A stretch of 47,941 bases of DNA, taken from assembly GCA_002737115.1 (NCBI GenBank), contig NSHR01000031.1:1-47941 (forward strand), written 5' to 3'. How positions within the stretch are numbered: position 1 is the first letter of the stretch; each line of letters starts with the position of its first letter. The notes below the pieces were generated by a model. It was not told the DNA's origin. It worked only from the letters and a program-made list of their open reading frames with translations, and did no database searches. Shown one piece after another: positions 26,002 through 33,435 of the stretch. The DNA comes from Gemmatimonadota bacterium. Its GTDB lineage: Bacteria; Gemmatimonadota; Gemmatimonadetes; Gemmatimonadales; Gemmatimonadaceae. The position numbers and the translations under genes were made by a program.

Positions 26002-26025
26002 GTTGAGCGTGATGTTGAGCGTGAT
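26002..26025 (+). repeat. 12-bp direct repeat in a 5' region
   Basis: GTTGAGCGTGAT occurs twice head to tail (26002-26013 and 26014-26025), followed by a partial third copy (GTTG). It lies between the DUF305 gene and the LVIVD gene. It may be a slippage product or an operator; nothing else supports a function. Confidence 0.6.
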
Positions 26026-26065
26026 GTTGTCGGAGTACCACCACCTTTCGAACACAGGAACAGAC

Positions 26066-28048
26066 ATGTCAAAAGCACTTCCGCGTCGTCGCGGGGCGAG
26101 TGTGGTCACGGGGTACGCGGCCATGGCGCTACTGGGCCTCGCGGCCTGCGCCCCGTCCAAGCCCAAGACGGCACCGACGCCGATGAACGATCCGCGTGTC
26201 GGCCTCAAGGCCGGCCTGTTTGACGCCGGCGAAGCGATCTCGAACATGAAGGTCGTGGCGAAGGCGGTCTCACCGCCGGGCTTCCTCGGCATCACGAATT
26301 CCGATCTCGCCTTCACTGGCAAGTACGCGATTCAGGGCAACTACAATGGCCCGGTGATCTGGGACATTTCGAACCCGGCCAAGCCGGTGCTCGTGGTGGC
26401 GTACACCTGCCCTGCCTCGCAGAACGACATCTCGGTGTACAAGAACCTGATGTTCATGTCGGCCGAAGCGAACAACGGCCGCGTGGACTGCAAGCCGGGT
26501 GGCGTGCCGGATCCTGTCAGCAAGGATCGGATACGTGGCGTGCGCGTGTTCGACATCACGAACATCCGCGAGCCGAAGTTGATTGCGAATGTGCAGACGT
26601 GCCGCGGTTCACACACGCACACGGTGCTCGAGGATCCGAAGGACAAGGACAACGTGTACATCTACGTGTCGGGTTCGTCGGGCATCCGTTCGGCCGGCGA
26701 ACTCGCCGGTTGCGCCGACGTGGCGGCGGACGATCCGAACTCGTCGCGCCTGCGCATCGAGATCATCAAGGTGCCGCTCGCCAACCCGGCCTCGGCCGCG
26801 GTGGTTGGTCGTGCCAACATCTTCGCTGGACTGAGCGCCGCGCCGGCGCATGGCCTGTCCGATGCCGACAAGGAAGCGGCGGCGAAGACGCTCGCGACGG
26901 CGAAGGCCGCCGGCGCGTTCATCGCGAAGAACCCGCAGTCGGGCATGGACATGGTGGTGCCGCCGCAGGTGCTTCGTCCGTTGCTGGACAACGCCATGAA
27001 GGCGCGTGGCGGTACGTCGGTGAACGCGGCCGATAGCGCCGCGGTGCGCGGTATGGCGCAGGGTGCGATCAACACGATGTTCGCCGGGGCGGCAGGTGGC
27101 GCGCCGGCGGGTCGTGGTGGCGAGCGTTCGCAGTGCCACGACATCACGGTGTACCCGGCGCTCGGACTGGCGGGTGGCGCCTGTGAAGGACACGGCCTGC
27201 TGATCGACATCAGCAACCCGATCGCGCCGGTGCGTCTCGATGCGGCCGCCGACTCGAACTTCGCCTACTGGCATTCGGCGACGTTCAACAACGACGGCAC
27301 GCAGATGCTGTTCTCCGATGAGTGGGGCGGCGGTTCGTCGCCCAAGTGCCGCGCCGGTGACAAGCCGGAATGGGGCGCCAACGCGATCTTCTCGATCGTG
27401 AACAAGAAGCTCGTGTTCAAGAGCTATTACAAGATTCCGACCGTGCAGTCGTCGAACGAAAACTGCGTGGCGCACAACGGCTCGCTGATCCCGATCCCGG
27501 GCCGCGACGTCATGGTGCAGTCGTGGTATCAGGGCGGCGTCTCGGTGTTCGATTGGACGGACCCGTCGGCGCCGAAGGAAATCGCCTCGTTCGATCGCGG
27601 TCCGGTGGACTCCACCCGCATGGCGATGGGCGGCTCGTGGTCGGTGTACTGGTACAATGGCTCGATCGTGAGCTCGGAAATCGCGCGTGGTCTCGACGTG
27701 GCCGAACTCGTGCCCAGCGAGTTCATCTCGCAGAACGAGATCGATGCGGCGAACACGGTGAAGTGGGATTACCTGAACGCGCAGGGTCAGCCGAAGATCT
27801 CGTGGCCGCCCAGCTTCGCGCTGGCGAAGGCGTTCACGGACCAGCTGGAGCGGAAGGGGTGTGTGGCGCCGGCGAAGATCTCGGAGATCCGCTCGTCGAT
27901 CTCGAGCGCCGAGAAGACGTCGGGTGCGGCGCGCAACGCGACGCTCACCAGGCTGGTGACAGATGTCGAAGCCAGCCGCAGCTGCGACCCGAAAAAGACG
28001 GACCTGCTGAAGAAGGCGCTGCAGGATCTGCAGACGCTGGCGATGTAA
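26066..28048 (+). CDS. LVIVD-repeat beta-propeller lipoprotein
   Basis: The 660-residue lipoprotein (LGLAAC, Cys28) contains LVIVD-type propeller blades such as VRVFDITNIREPKLIANVQTC, LLIDISNPIAPVRLDAAADSNF and VSVFDWTDPSAPKEIASF. A stretch of about 110 residues, rich in Ala and Gly and ending in GAAGGAPAGRGGERS, interrupts the propeller between blades and looks like a helical insert. Many cysteines (CRGSH, CHDIT, CEGHG, CVAHNG) suggest disulfides outside the cytoplasm. The start is ATG 26066 with AGGA before it; the frame back to 25979 is not protein-like. A strong terminator follows. Pairing with DUF305 suggests a shared surface or metal-related role, but the function is unknown. Confidence 0.9.
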   Translation: MSKALPRRRGASVVTGYAAMALLGLAACAPSKPKTAPTPMNDPRVGLKAGLFDAGEAISNMKVVAKAVSPPGFLGITNSDLAFTGKYAIQGNYNGPVIWDISNPAKPVLVVAYTCPASQNDISVYKNLMFMSAEANNGRVDCKPGGVPDPVSKDRIRGVRVFDITNIREPKLIANVQTCRGSHTHTVLEDPKDKDNVYIYVSGSSGIRSAGELAGCADVAADDPNSSRLRIEIIKVPLANPASAAVVGRANIFAGLSAAPAHGLSDADKEAAAKTLATAKAAGAFIAKNPQSGMDMVVPPQVLRPLLDNAMKARGGTSVNAADSAAVRGMAQGAINTMFAGAAGGAPAGRGGERSQCHDITVYPALGLAGGACEGHGLLIDISNPIAPVRLDAAADSNFAYWHSATFNNDGTQMLFSDEWGGGSSPKCRAGDKPEWGANAIFSIVNKKLVFKSYYKIPTVQSSNENCVAHNGSLIPIPGRDVMVQSWYQGGVSVFDWTDPSAPKEIASFDRGPVDSTRMAMGGSWSVYWYNGSIVSSEIARGLDVAELVPSEFISQNEIDAANTVKWDYLNAQGQPKISWPPSFALAKAFTDQLERKGCVAPAKISEIRSSISSAEKTSGAARNATLTRLVTDVEASRSCDPKKTDLLKKALQDLQTLAM

Positions 28049-28072
28049 GCCTGCTCGCCGCGTAAACGAAAT

Positions 28073-28112
28073 AGCCCCCGATCCTGCAGAGGATCGGGGG
28101 CTGTTTTGTTTT
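28073..28112 (+). terminator. Strong Rho-independent terminator
   Basis: AGCCCCCGATCC (28073-28084) and GGATCGGGGGCT (28091-28102) form a perfect 12-bp stem with a 6-base loop, followed by GTTTTGTTTT. It ends the DUF305/LVIVD transcript, 25 bases after the stop codon. Confidence 0.95.
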
Positions 28113-28217
28113 GGCCTCGAGCGGTGTAGCGCGCAGAGGTTCGGCATAAATGCTGGTGACGGTGGTAGCTTTCCTTATCGTTCGCGTTCGACCGAATTCC
28201 ACCTTCAGCCTGTCCCG

Positions 28218-28424
28218 ATGCAAAAGAAACGAGCCGTTGCCCTCCAGCAGGAGTGGGGCGGAAAGCTCTGCGATCATCCCGCTTTTGCCAAGGAATACGA
28301 CTTGGGCGAGCGCACGGGGAATCACATCTGTACGCAGTGCGGCAAGACATTCACGTTTCGCGAGAAGGCTGAGATCGTTGCTGCGCGTCCGGCTGTAGAC
28401 ACGACCGACGACACGACGGAGTAA
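28218..28424 (+). CDS. Small zinc-finger-like protein
   Basis: A 68-residue protein with CDHPAF near the N-terminus and HICTQCGKTFTFREKAE in the middle. One CxxC pair plus the upstream Cys-x-His could hold a single zinc ion. The CTQCGK-x-F pattern is seen in many small bacterial proteins of unknown function. No Shine-Dalgarno was recognised. It ends 22 bases before the YaiI-type gene, which has its own promoter-like hexamer. Function unknown. Confidence 0.65.
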   Translation: MQKKRAVALQQEWGGKLCDHPAFAKEYDLGERTGNHICTQCGKTFTFREKAEIVAARPAVDTTDDTTE

Positions 28425-28446
28425 GCGTCGGCGTGTAGATTGCCGC

Positions 28447-28905
28447 ATGCCGACACTCTGGCTTGACGCCGATGCCGCCCCGCGCGATGTGAAGGAGGTG
28501 TGCTATCGAGCCTGCGATCGTCTCGCGCTCGAGACCATCCTCGTCGCCAATCAGCGGCTCGTACTCCCCGTGGGATACGCCAAGCTCTCCGCGGTGCGCG
28601 TCGATGGCGGCGCTGATGTGGCCGACGCGTACATCGCCTTGCACGCCGTGGCCGGCGATGTCGTGATCACGGCTGATATTCCGCTGGCCGCCATTCTGGT
28701 GCCGAATCACATCTACGTGATCGATCCGCGCGGCGAGCTGTACACCGCGGAGAGCATCGGCGAGCGGCTGTCGGTGCGAAACTTCATGGAAGGGCTGCGC
28801 GGCTCGGGCGTGGAAACCGGTGGGCATGGCACCTATGGCGCGCGCGAGAAACAGCAATTCGCCAATGCCTTGGACCGCGTGCTCGCCAAGGCATTGCGAG
28901 TCTGA
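28447..28905 (+). CDS. yaiI: YaiI/YqxD family protein (DUF188)
   Basis: The 152-residue protein matches the UPF0178 family: LWLDADAAPRDVKEVCYRA at the start, VANQRL, DGGADVADAYIA and DVVITADIPLAA in the middle. The family is predicted to have a PIN-like nuclease fold, with conserved acidic residues seen here in DADA, GGADVAD and TADI, but no activity is established. The ATG at 28447 lies 5 bases after TAGATT, so the message may be leaderless. Confidence 0.93.
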   Translation: MPTLWLDADAAPRDVKEVCYRACDRLALETILVANQRLVLPVGYAKLSAVRVDGGADVADAYIALHAVAGDVVITADIPLAAILVPNHIYVIDPRGELYTAESIGERLSVRNFMEGLRGSGVETGGHGTYGAREKQQFANALDRVLAKALRV

Positions 28906-28921
28906 TTCGCGGCCGTAGAAT
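28894..28921 (+). promoter_or_regulatory. Promoter candidate with -10 box 6 bases before an ATG
   Basis: TTGCGA (28894-28899), a 16-base spacer and TAGAAT (28916-28921) form a good sigma-70-type promoter. The first ATG follows after six bases, at 28928, so transcription would start at or near that ATG. Confidence 0.6.
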
Positions 28922-28927
28922 GAGCGG

Positions 28928-29053
28928 ATGCTGATTTCTCGTGACAACGCAAAGGCGGCGCGCTATGGCGCGTTGGTGACCACGGTGGCGGCGCCCGGGC
29001 GTGGCAATGGTCCGGGTATTCCGCATGGCGCCGTCTTCAGTCGGAGTCGCTGA
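28928..29053 (+). CDS. Possible 41-residue leaderless small protein
   Basis: An ATG six bases after TAGAAT opens a frame of 41 codons (MLISRDNAKAARYGALVTTV...) that ends with TGA one base before the ATG of the pentapeptide gene. Its position makes it either a real small protein, a leader peptide coupled to the next gene, or a chance frame in the 5' region. It has no recognised domain and no membrane segment. Confidence 0.35.
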   Translation: MLISRDNAKAARYGALVTTVAAPGRGNGPGIPHGAVFSRSR

Positions 29054-29054
29054 G

Positions 29055-29627
29055 ATGGCGCAACCTAACTGGGAAGGACAGGACATCTCCGGGCAGACGC
29101 ACACCGGCGTCAAGTTCACCGATCTCGACTGCACCGAAGTGGTGAATCGCGGCGCGGTGTTCACCGACTGCACGTTCATGCGGGCCACGTTCAACTGTTC
29201 GGTGCATACCGACGCGGCGTTTGTGAACTGCACGTTCAACGGCTGCTCGTTCTTCGACGCGCGCTTCACCGAGTGCAAGTTCGTGGGCAGCAATTTCGTG
29301 CGCTGCACCTTCGACCTCATGCAGGTGGTTGGTGGTAACTGGTCGCACGTGGGGCTGTCCGGTGCCGACCTCACGCGGGCGATCGTGCGCGGCACGCGGT
29401 TACGCGAGGCGGACTTCTCTCGCCTGCGCTGTCAGGATGGCTCGATCCGCGATGCGGATCTGTCAGGCGCCGACTTCGCGGGGGCCGACTTCACCGACTG
29501 TGATTTGCGTGGCAGCGACCTCAGTTCGCTCGATCCGGCGGTGGCCCGTCTCAAGGGCGCGATCATCGACATGCAGCAGGCGCTGTCGCTCGTGCAGGCC
29601 ATGGGCCTCGACGTGCGGGCTGACTGA
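29055..29627 (+). CDS. Pentapeptide-repeat protein
   Basis: The 190-residue protein consists almost wholly of five-residue repeats of the A/C-D/N-L/F-x-x type, for example AVFTDCTFMRATFNC, CKFVGSNFVRCTF, and LSGADLTRAIVRGTRLREADF, which fold as a right-handed square helix. Many of the repeats have Cys in place of Ala (DCTF, NCTF, ECKF, RCTF). The size and the mix resemble McbG- and Qnr-like proteins that shield DNA gyrase, but many pentapeptide proteins have other roles. Start ATG 29055 has GGAG about 8 bases upstream, inside the end of the small upstream frame. Ends with a short helix (MQQALSLVQAMGL), perhaps for dimer formation. Confidence 0.88.
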   Translation: MAQPNWEGQDISGQTHTGVKFTDLDCTEVVNRGAVFTDCTFMRATFNCSVHTDAAFVNCTFNGCSFFDARFTECKFVGSNFVRCTFDLMQVVGGNWSHVGLSGADLTRAIVRGTRLREADFSRLRCQDGSIRDADLSGADFAGADFTDCDLRGSDLSSLDPAVARLKGAIIDMQQALSLVQAMGLDVRAD

Positions 29628-29695
29628 CGGGCATCACCTGATGTCCGTCTGGGATCCCCAATGGACGCGGGTCCGATTCGTCGCCACTTTGGCGT

Positions 29696-31447
29696 ATGCC
29701 TCTTTTCACCTTCCTTGCGTGCACCCGGTTCTCCCGGGTGGCCCTCGCCGCCGTGGCGGCGCTCCTGTGCCGTCCCGCCTTTCTCGCCGCCCAGCGTCCG
29801 CCCGCTCAGGGCCCCGTGACGGTCGTCGAAACCAGTCTCGCCGACCTGCGCACTGCGCTCGAGCAGAAGCGGATCACGTCGCGCGAGATCGTGCAGCAGT
29901 ACCTCGCGCGCATCGCGACGTACGAAGACAAACTGAACGCCGTGATCACGGTGAACCCGCAGGCCCTCGCGATCGCCGACTCGCTCGACCGCGAGCGCGC
30001 GGCGGGACGGCTTCGTGGACCACTGCACGGCATCCCGATCGCGCTCAAGGACAACATTCAGACCGTCGAGATGGCGACATCGGGCGGCGCGCTGGCCTTC
30101 GCCGACTTGATGCCGAACTACGACGCGACGGTCACGCGTAACCTCAAGGCGGCCGGTGCGATCATCATCGCCAAGACGCAGCTCACCGAACTCGCCAATT
30201 GGACCGCCAGCGGCATGCCCGGCAACTACACGGGGCTCACCGGCTACGGCATGAATCCATGGGATCCACGGCGCGATCCGCGCGACGGTCTCTTCGACGG
30301 TCGCCCAGTGATGAACACCGGCGGCTCGAGCTCCGGGGTGGGCACCAACGTGAGCTTCTGGGCCGGCAACGTGGGCACGGAAACGTCGGGTTCGATTCTC
30401 AGCCCCGCCCAGCAAAACTTCCTGGTGGGGATCAAGCCCACGGTGGGCCGCGTGAGCCGATATGGCGTGATTCCGATCACGGCCGATCAGGATACCCCGG
30501 GACCGATGACCCGCACCGTGCGCGACGCGGCGATTATGCTGGGCGCGCTGGAAGGCACGGCGCCTGATGCGAACGACGCCGCCACGAAGGCCTGCACCCC
30601 ACCACCGCGCAACGACTACACCTCCTTTCTCGGCGCCGATAAGCTCAAGGGCGCCCGCATCGGGATTCCGCGCGCCTTTTTCTACGAGCCGACCGTTCCG
30701 CCGGCCGGGGGCAGCAGCACGCCGCGCGGTGGGCTCACGGCCGCGCAGCATACGGCGATGGACGAGGTCATCGCGGTGCTCAAGGCACAGGGCGCGGTGA
30801 TTGTGGATCCGGCCGACATTCCCAGTGTGGTGGAACCGGTGCCGGCCAACAACTTCCTGAACTGGAGTCCGTGCAGTGGCCTCGAACAGGCCAAGGGGCG
30901 CGACGCCGATTGTTCGATTGCGTTCAAGTACGGCATGAAGCGCGACTTCAACAGGTGGCTCACGCTCTTGGGCGACCGGGCACCCGTGAAGAATCTGCTC
31001 GGCCTCCGCCAGTGGAACATCGCGCACCAGCGCGCCGGTGCGATCAAGTACGGACAGGCGCTGCTCGACATCTCCGACGAGATGGACGTACAGGCCGACC
31101 GAGCGCGCTACGAGGCCGATCGTCGCAAGGACATCCTGCTGTCGGCCACCAACGGCATCGATGCGGCCATGAAGGCTCACCAACTCGACGCCCTACTCTT
31201 TCCTGGCACCAGCAGCGCCAACATCGGCGCGCGCCCCGGGTATCCGACCATTACCGTTCCGTATGCCCTGCTACCGGTGCCGCCGGGACAGGGCGCGCAG
31301 GCGTTCCCTGAGGGCTTCAACCCCCAGCCCGCCCCGTTCGGCGTGAGTTTCACCGCGTCGGCGTGCGGTGAGCCAACGCTGGTTGGGCTGGCGTACGCGT
31401 TCGAGCAGGCCACCAAGAAGCGCGTGCGTCCGCCGCTCTTTCCGTAA
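29696..31447 (+). CDS. Exported amidase (amidase-signature family)
   Basis: The 583-residue protein has an N-terminal hydrophobic export signal (RVALAAVAALLCRPAFLAAQ) and the Ser-cisSer-Lys triad of the family: Lys118 in IPIALKDN, the serine pair in GGSSSG (about 211-213), and the nucleophile Ser233 in GTETSGSI. Such enzymes hydrolyse amide bonds; the exported form with a long C-terminal half may act on peptides or amidated compounds. CACTTT precedes the ATG by 5 bases. The M20 peptidase gene follows after 20 bases, so the two are likely co-transcribed and may act on the same substrate in sequence. Confidence 0.92.
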   Translation: MPLFTFLACTRFSRVALAAVAALLCRPAFLAAQRPPAQGPVTVVETSLADLRTALEQKRITSREIVQQYLARIATYEDKLNAVITVNPQALAIADSLDRERAAGRLRGPLHGIPIALKDNIQTVEMATSGGALAFADLMPNYDATVTRNLKAAGAIIIAKTQLTELANWTASGMPGNYTGLTGYGMNPWDPRRDPRDGLFDGRPVMNTGGSSSGVGTNVSFWAGNVGTETSGSILSPAQQNFLVGIKPTVGRVSRYGVIPITADQDTPGPMTRTVRDAAIMLGALEGTAPDANDAATKACTPPPRNDYTSFLGADKLKGARIGIPRAFFYEPTVPPAGGSSTPRGGLTAAQHTAMDEVIAVLKAQGAVIVDPADIPSVVEPVPANNFLNWSPCSGLEQAKGRDADCSIAFKYGMKRDFNRWLTLLGDRAPVKNLLGLRQWNIAHQRAGAIKYGQALLDISDEMDVQADRARYEADRRKDILLSATNGIDAAMKAHQLDALLFPGTSSANIGARPGYPTITVPYALLPVPPGQGAQAFPEGFNPQPAPFGVSFTASACGEPTLVGLAYAFEQATKKRVRPPLFP

Positions 31448-31467
31448 CCTTCACCACGCCATCAGCC

Positions 31468-32766
31468 ATGCATCGCTCGTTCGCCCTGCTCGCGCTCACC
31501 TGCGCCGCGTTGTCGTTCTCGTCACCCGTGTCGGCACAGACATACCCGACCAGCTGGAATCCTGAACTCCTCAAGCGCGCCGATGTGAAGTCGGCGATGG
31601 CGATGATCGAGCAGCGCTTCCCGAGTCAGGTCGACGAGTGGATCCGTATTGCCGAAATGCCCGGCAAGTCGCGGCTCGAGCAGCAGCGCGGCGCCTATGT
31701 GAAGTCGGTGTTCGAAAAAGAAGGCCTCACGGTGTCCGTCGATTCCATCGGCAACGTGACCGGCGTGCGCAAGGGCACCGGTGGCGGTCCCACAATCGTG
31801 ATCGCGGCGCACACCGACATTGTTTTCCCGCCCGAAGCGAACACCAAGGTGCGTCGCTCCGGTGATACGCTGTTCGCGCCGGGGGTGGGTGACAACACGG
31901 CATCGGTGGGGAACATGCTCTCCACGTTGCGCGTGATGAACGCTACCAAGTTCACCAGCAAAGGCGACATCATTTTCATCGGCACCGTGCAGGAGGAACT
32001 CGGTCTCAAGGGGATGGCCTATTGGTTGGAGCACAACCCGAAGCCCGACCTACTCATCGTGCCCGATGGCGCGTACGGCAGCGTGTCCTACGGCGCGCTT
32101 GGCATTTACTGGACCAAGTTCGTGTTCACGCATCCCGGTGCGCACACGTTGTCATCGCGTGGTATCCCAACGCCGGTGAAGGCGGTAGCGAAGGCCATCG
32201 ATCGACTGTATCAGCTGCAGTTCGAGGCGCTTCCCAATGGCGCGGTGATGAACATCGGGCAGATCCACGGCGGCAATATTTTCAATGCCGTGCCGCAGGA
32301 GCTGTACTTCACGGTGGACCTGCGCAGCTCGGATCCGGTGCTGCTCGACTCGCTCGATCGCATGATCACGCGCATCACGCAGGAAGTGGCGGCCGAGCAG
32401 AAGGTGGGACTCAAGATCGAGATTGAGCAGAAGAGCGGCGCCGGCGGTACCGAGAAGCAGCTGGAAGGCGCGCGCGCGCATCCCCTTGTGCAGACCGCGG
32501 TCGACATCAATCGTGCACTCGGTATGACCCCAGGTATGTCCGGCGCTTCCGAAGCCGTGGCGACGGGCGCCACCGACGCCAATCCCGGCGTGGTGCGCAA
32601 GATTCCCAGCATCGCCATTGGCGGTTCGAAGGCCAGCGGCGCGCATCAGCTCACCGAGTTCGCGCTGGCCTCGAGCGCGCTGCCATCGACCAAGCTGCTG
32701 TATCTGCTCACCGCCACCTTCGCGGATGGCATCAAGATCGTGCCGCCCGCCAAGATCGTGCCGTGA
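31468..32766 (+). CDS. Exported M20 family metallopeptidase
   Basis: The 432-residue protein has a signal peptide ending in VSAQ and the M20 metal ligands in order: His in VIAAHTDIVF, the bridging Asp in GVGDNTAS, the general-base Glu pair in TVQEELG, an Asp in VPDGAYG, and a late His in KASGAHQLTEF. A dimerisation (lid) domain lies between about 215 and 330. M20 enzymes remove amino acids from peptides or cut N-acyl groups. Its gene lies close behind the amidase gene. Both are exported, so a periplasmic peptide-breakdown pair is likely. Confidence 0.93.
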   Translation: MHRSFALLALTCAALSFSSPVSAQTYPTSWNPELLKRADVKSAMAMIEQRFPSQVDEWIRIAEMPGKSRLEQQRGAYVKSVFEKEGLTVSVDSIGNVTGVRKGTGGGPTIVIAAHTDIVFPPEANTKVRRSGDTLFAPGVGDNTASVGNMLSTLRVMNATKFTSKGDIIFIGTVQEELGLKGMAYWLEHNPKPDLLIVPDGAYGSVSYGALGIYWTKFVFTHPGAHTLSSRGIPTPVKAVAKAIDRLYQLQFEALPNGAVMNIGQIHGGNIFNAVPQELYFTVDLRSSDPVLLDSLDRMITRITQEVAAEQKVGLKIEIEQKSGAGGTEKQLEGARAHPLVQTAVDINRALGMTPGMSGASEAVATGATDANPGVVRKIPSIAIGGSKASGAHQLTEFALASSALPSTKLLYLLTATFADGIKIVPPAKIVP

Positions 32767-32960
32767 TCTAAACGGTTGAAAGCAGCATAATTGTGACGAG
32801 AAACGAGGTGGCGTGACGCGCGCGGAGAGAAACCGCACGCGATTCGACCCTCGCCCGTTGCGCCCCAGCGGTATTCAAGGGATGTTCCAAAGGTGAGGAC
32901 TCGGTTGGACACCCCCGTCCGTCGGCGTTTTGACGTGATGTGTGCGATGTGACGGCGGCG

Positions 32961-32994
32961 ATCTCCTGCGCGCGGCTGCTCTCTTTCAGGAGAT
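32961..32994 (+). promoter_or_regulatory. Hairpin that covers the ribosome-binding site
   Basis: ATCTCCTG (32961-32968) is the exact reverse complement of CAGGAGAT (32987-32994), with an 18-base loop between. The right arm holds the Shine-Dalgarno AGGAG of the next gene, whose GTG start lies at 33001. Folding would hide the ribosome site. The rest of the 234-base gap after the M20 gene shows no gene. Confidence 0.7.
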
Positions 32995-33000
32995 TTGCTT

Positions 33001-33426
33001 GTGACCACCGCTGCTGCCACACCCGCGTCGACGCCGGCGCCGATGCCCATCCCGACGTCGACCGAGTACCACAAGGCGCTGCGACTGCTGTACGTCGCCA
33101 ATACGATTTCTGATGCGCAGTGGAGCATGCTTCGCGCGCATTGCCTGGCCCCTGAGTACACGCTCACGACCGTCGAACTGGCGGAGGCCGCTGGCTTCGA
33201 GAAGCCGGGCGCCGTGAACCTCAACTACGGCCGGTTCGGCGCGAAGTTGGCCGGACGTCTGCTGTACACGGTGCCGCCCAAGGAACCGCAGGCGTCGGTG
33301 TTTGCCACGTTCGCCGAAGGCGGCGCGGAAGCACCGCACACGCGTTGGACGCTGCGCCCCGAGATCGTAGCCGCGGTGAAGCTGTTGAACTGGTTCCCGC
33401 GTCTGGCCAAGCACAAGACGGCGTAA
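33001..33426 (+). CDS. Conserved small protein, function unknown
   Basis: The 141-residue product starts at GTG 33001, placed 7 bases after AGGAGA; a TTG at 32995 is too close to that site. After a Pro/Ala/Thr-rich start comes a helical domain with TTVELAEAAGFEKPGAVNLNYGRFGAKLAGRLLY. This pattern resembles a helix-turn-helix-like segment that I recall at the N-terminus of some HNH-nuclease-associated proteins, but here no nuclease follows. The end is basic (WFPRLAKHKTA). Its ribosome site lies in a hairpin, so translation may be controlled. The role is not known. Confidence 0.65.
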   Translation: MTTAAATPASTPAPMPIPTSTEYHKALRLLYVANTISDAQWSMLRAHCLAPEYTLTTVELAEAAGFEKPGAVNLNYGRFGAKLAGRLLYTVPPKEPQASVFATFAEGGAEAPHTRWTLRPEIVAAVKLLNWFPRLAKHKTA

Positions 33427-33435
33427 GCCGTCTGA

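Noticed and set aside
26609-28147. 512-codon minus-strand frame
   Set aside because: It is antisense to the LVIVD lipoprotein gene, crosses the strong terminator, and its sequence is His/Arg/Val-rich without domains. High GC makes such shadow frames common.
29432-31183. 583-codon minus-strand frame
   Set aside because: It is antisense to the amidase and pentapeptide genes, which have clear family motifs. No motif or start signal supports it.
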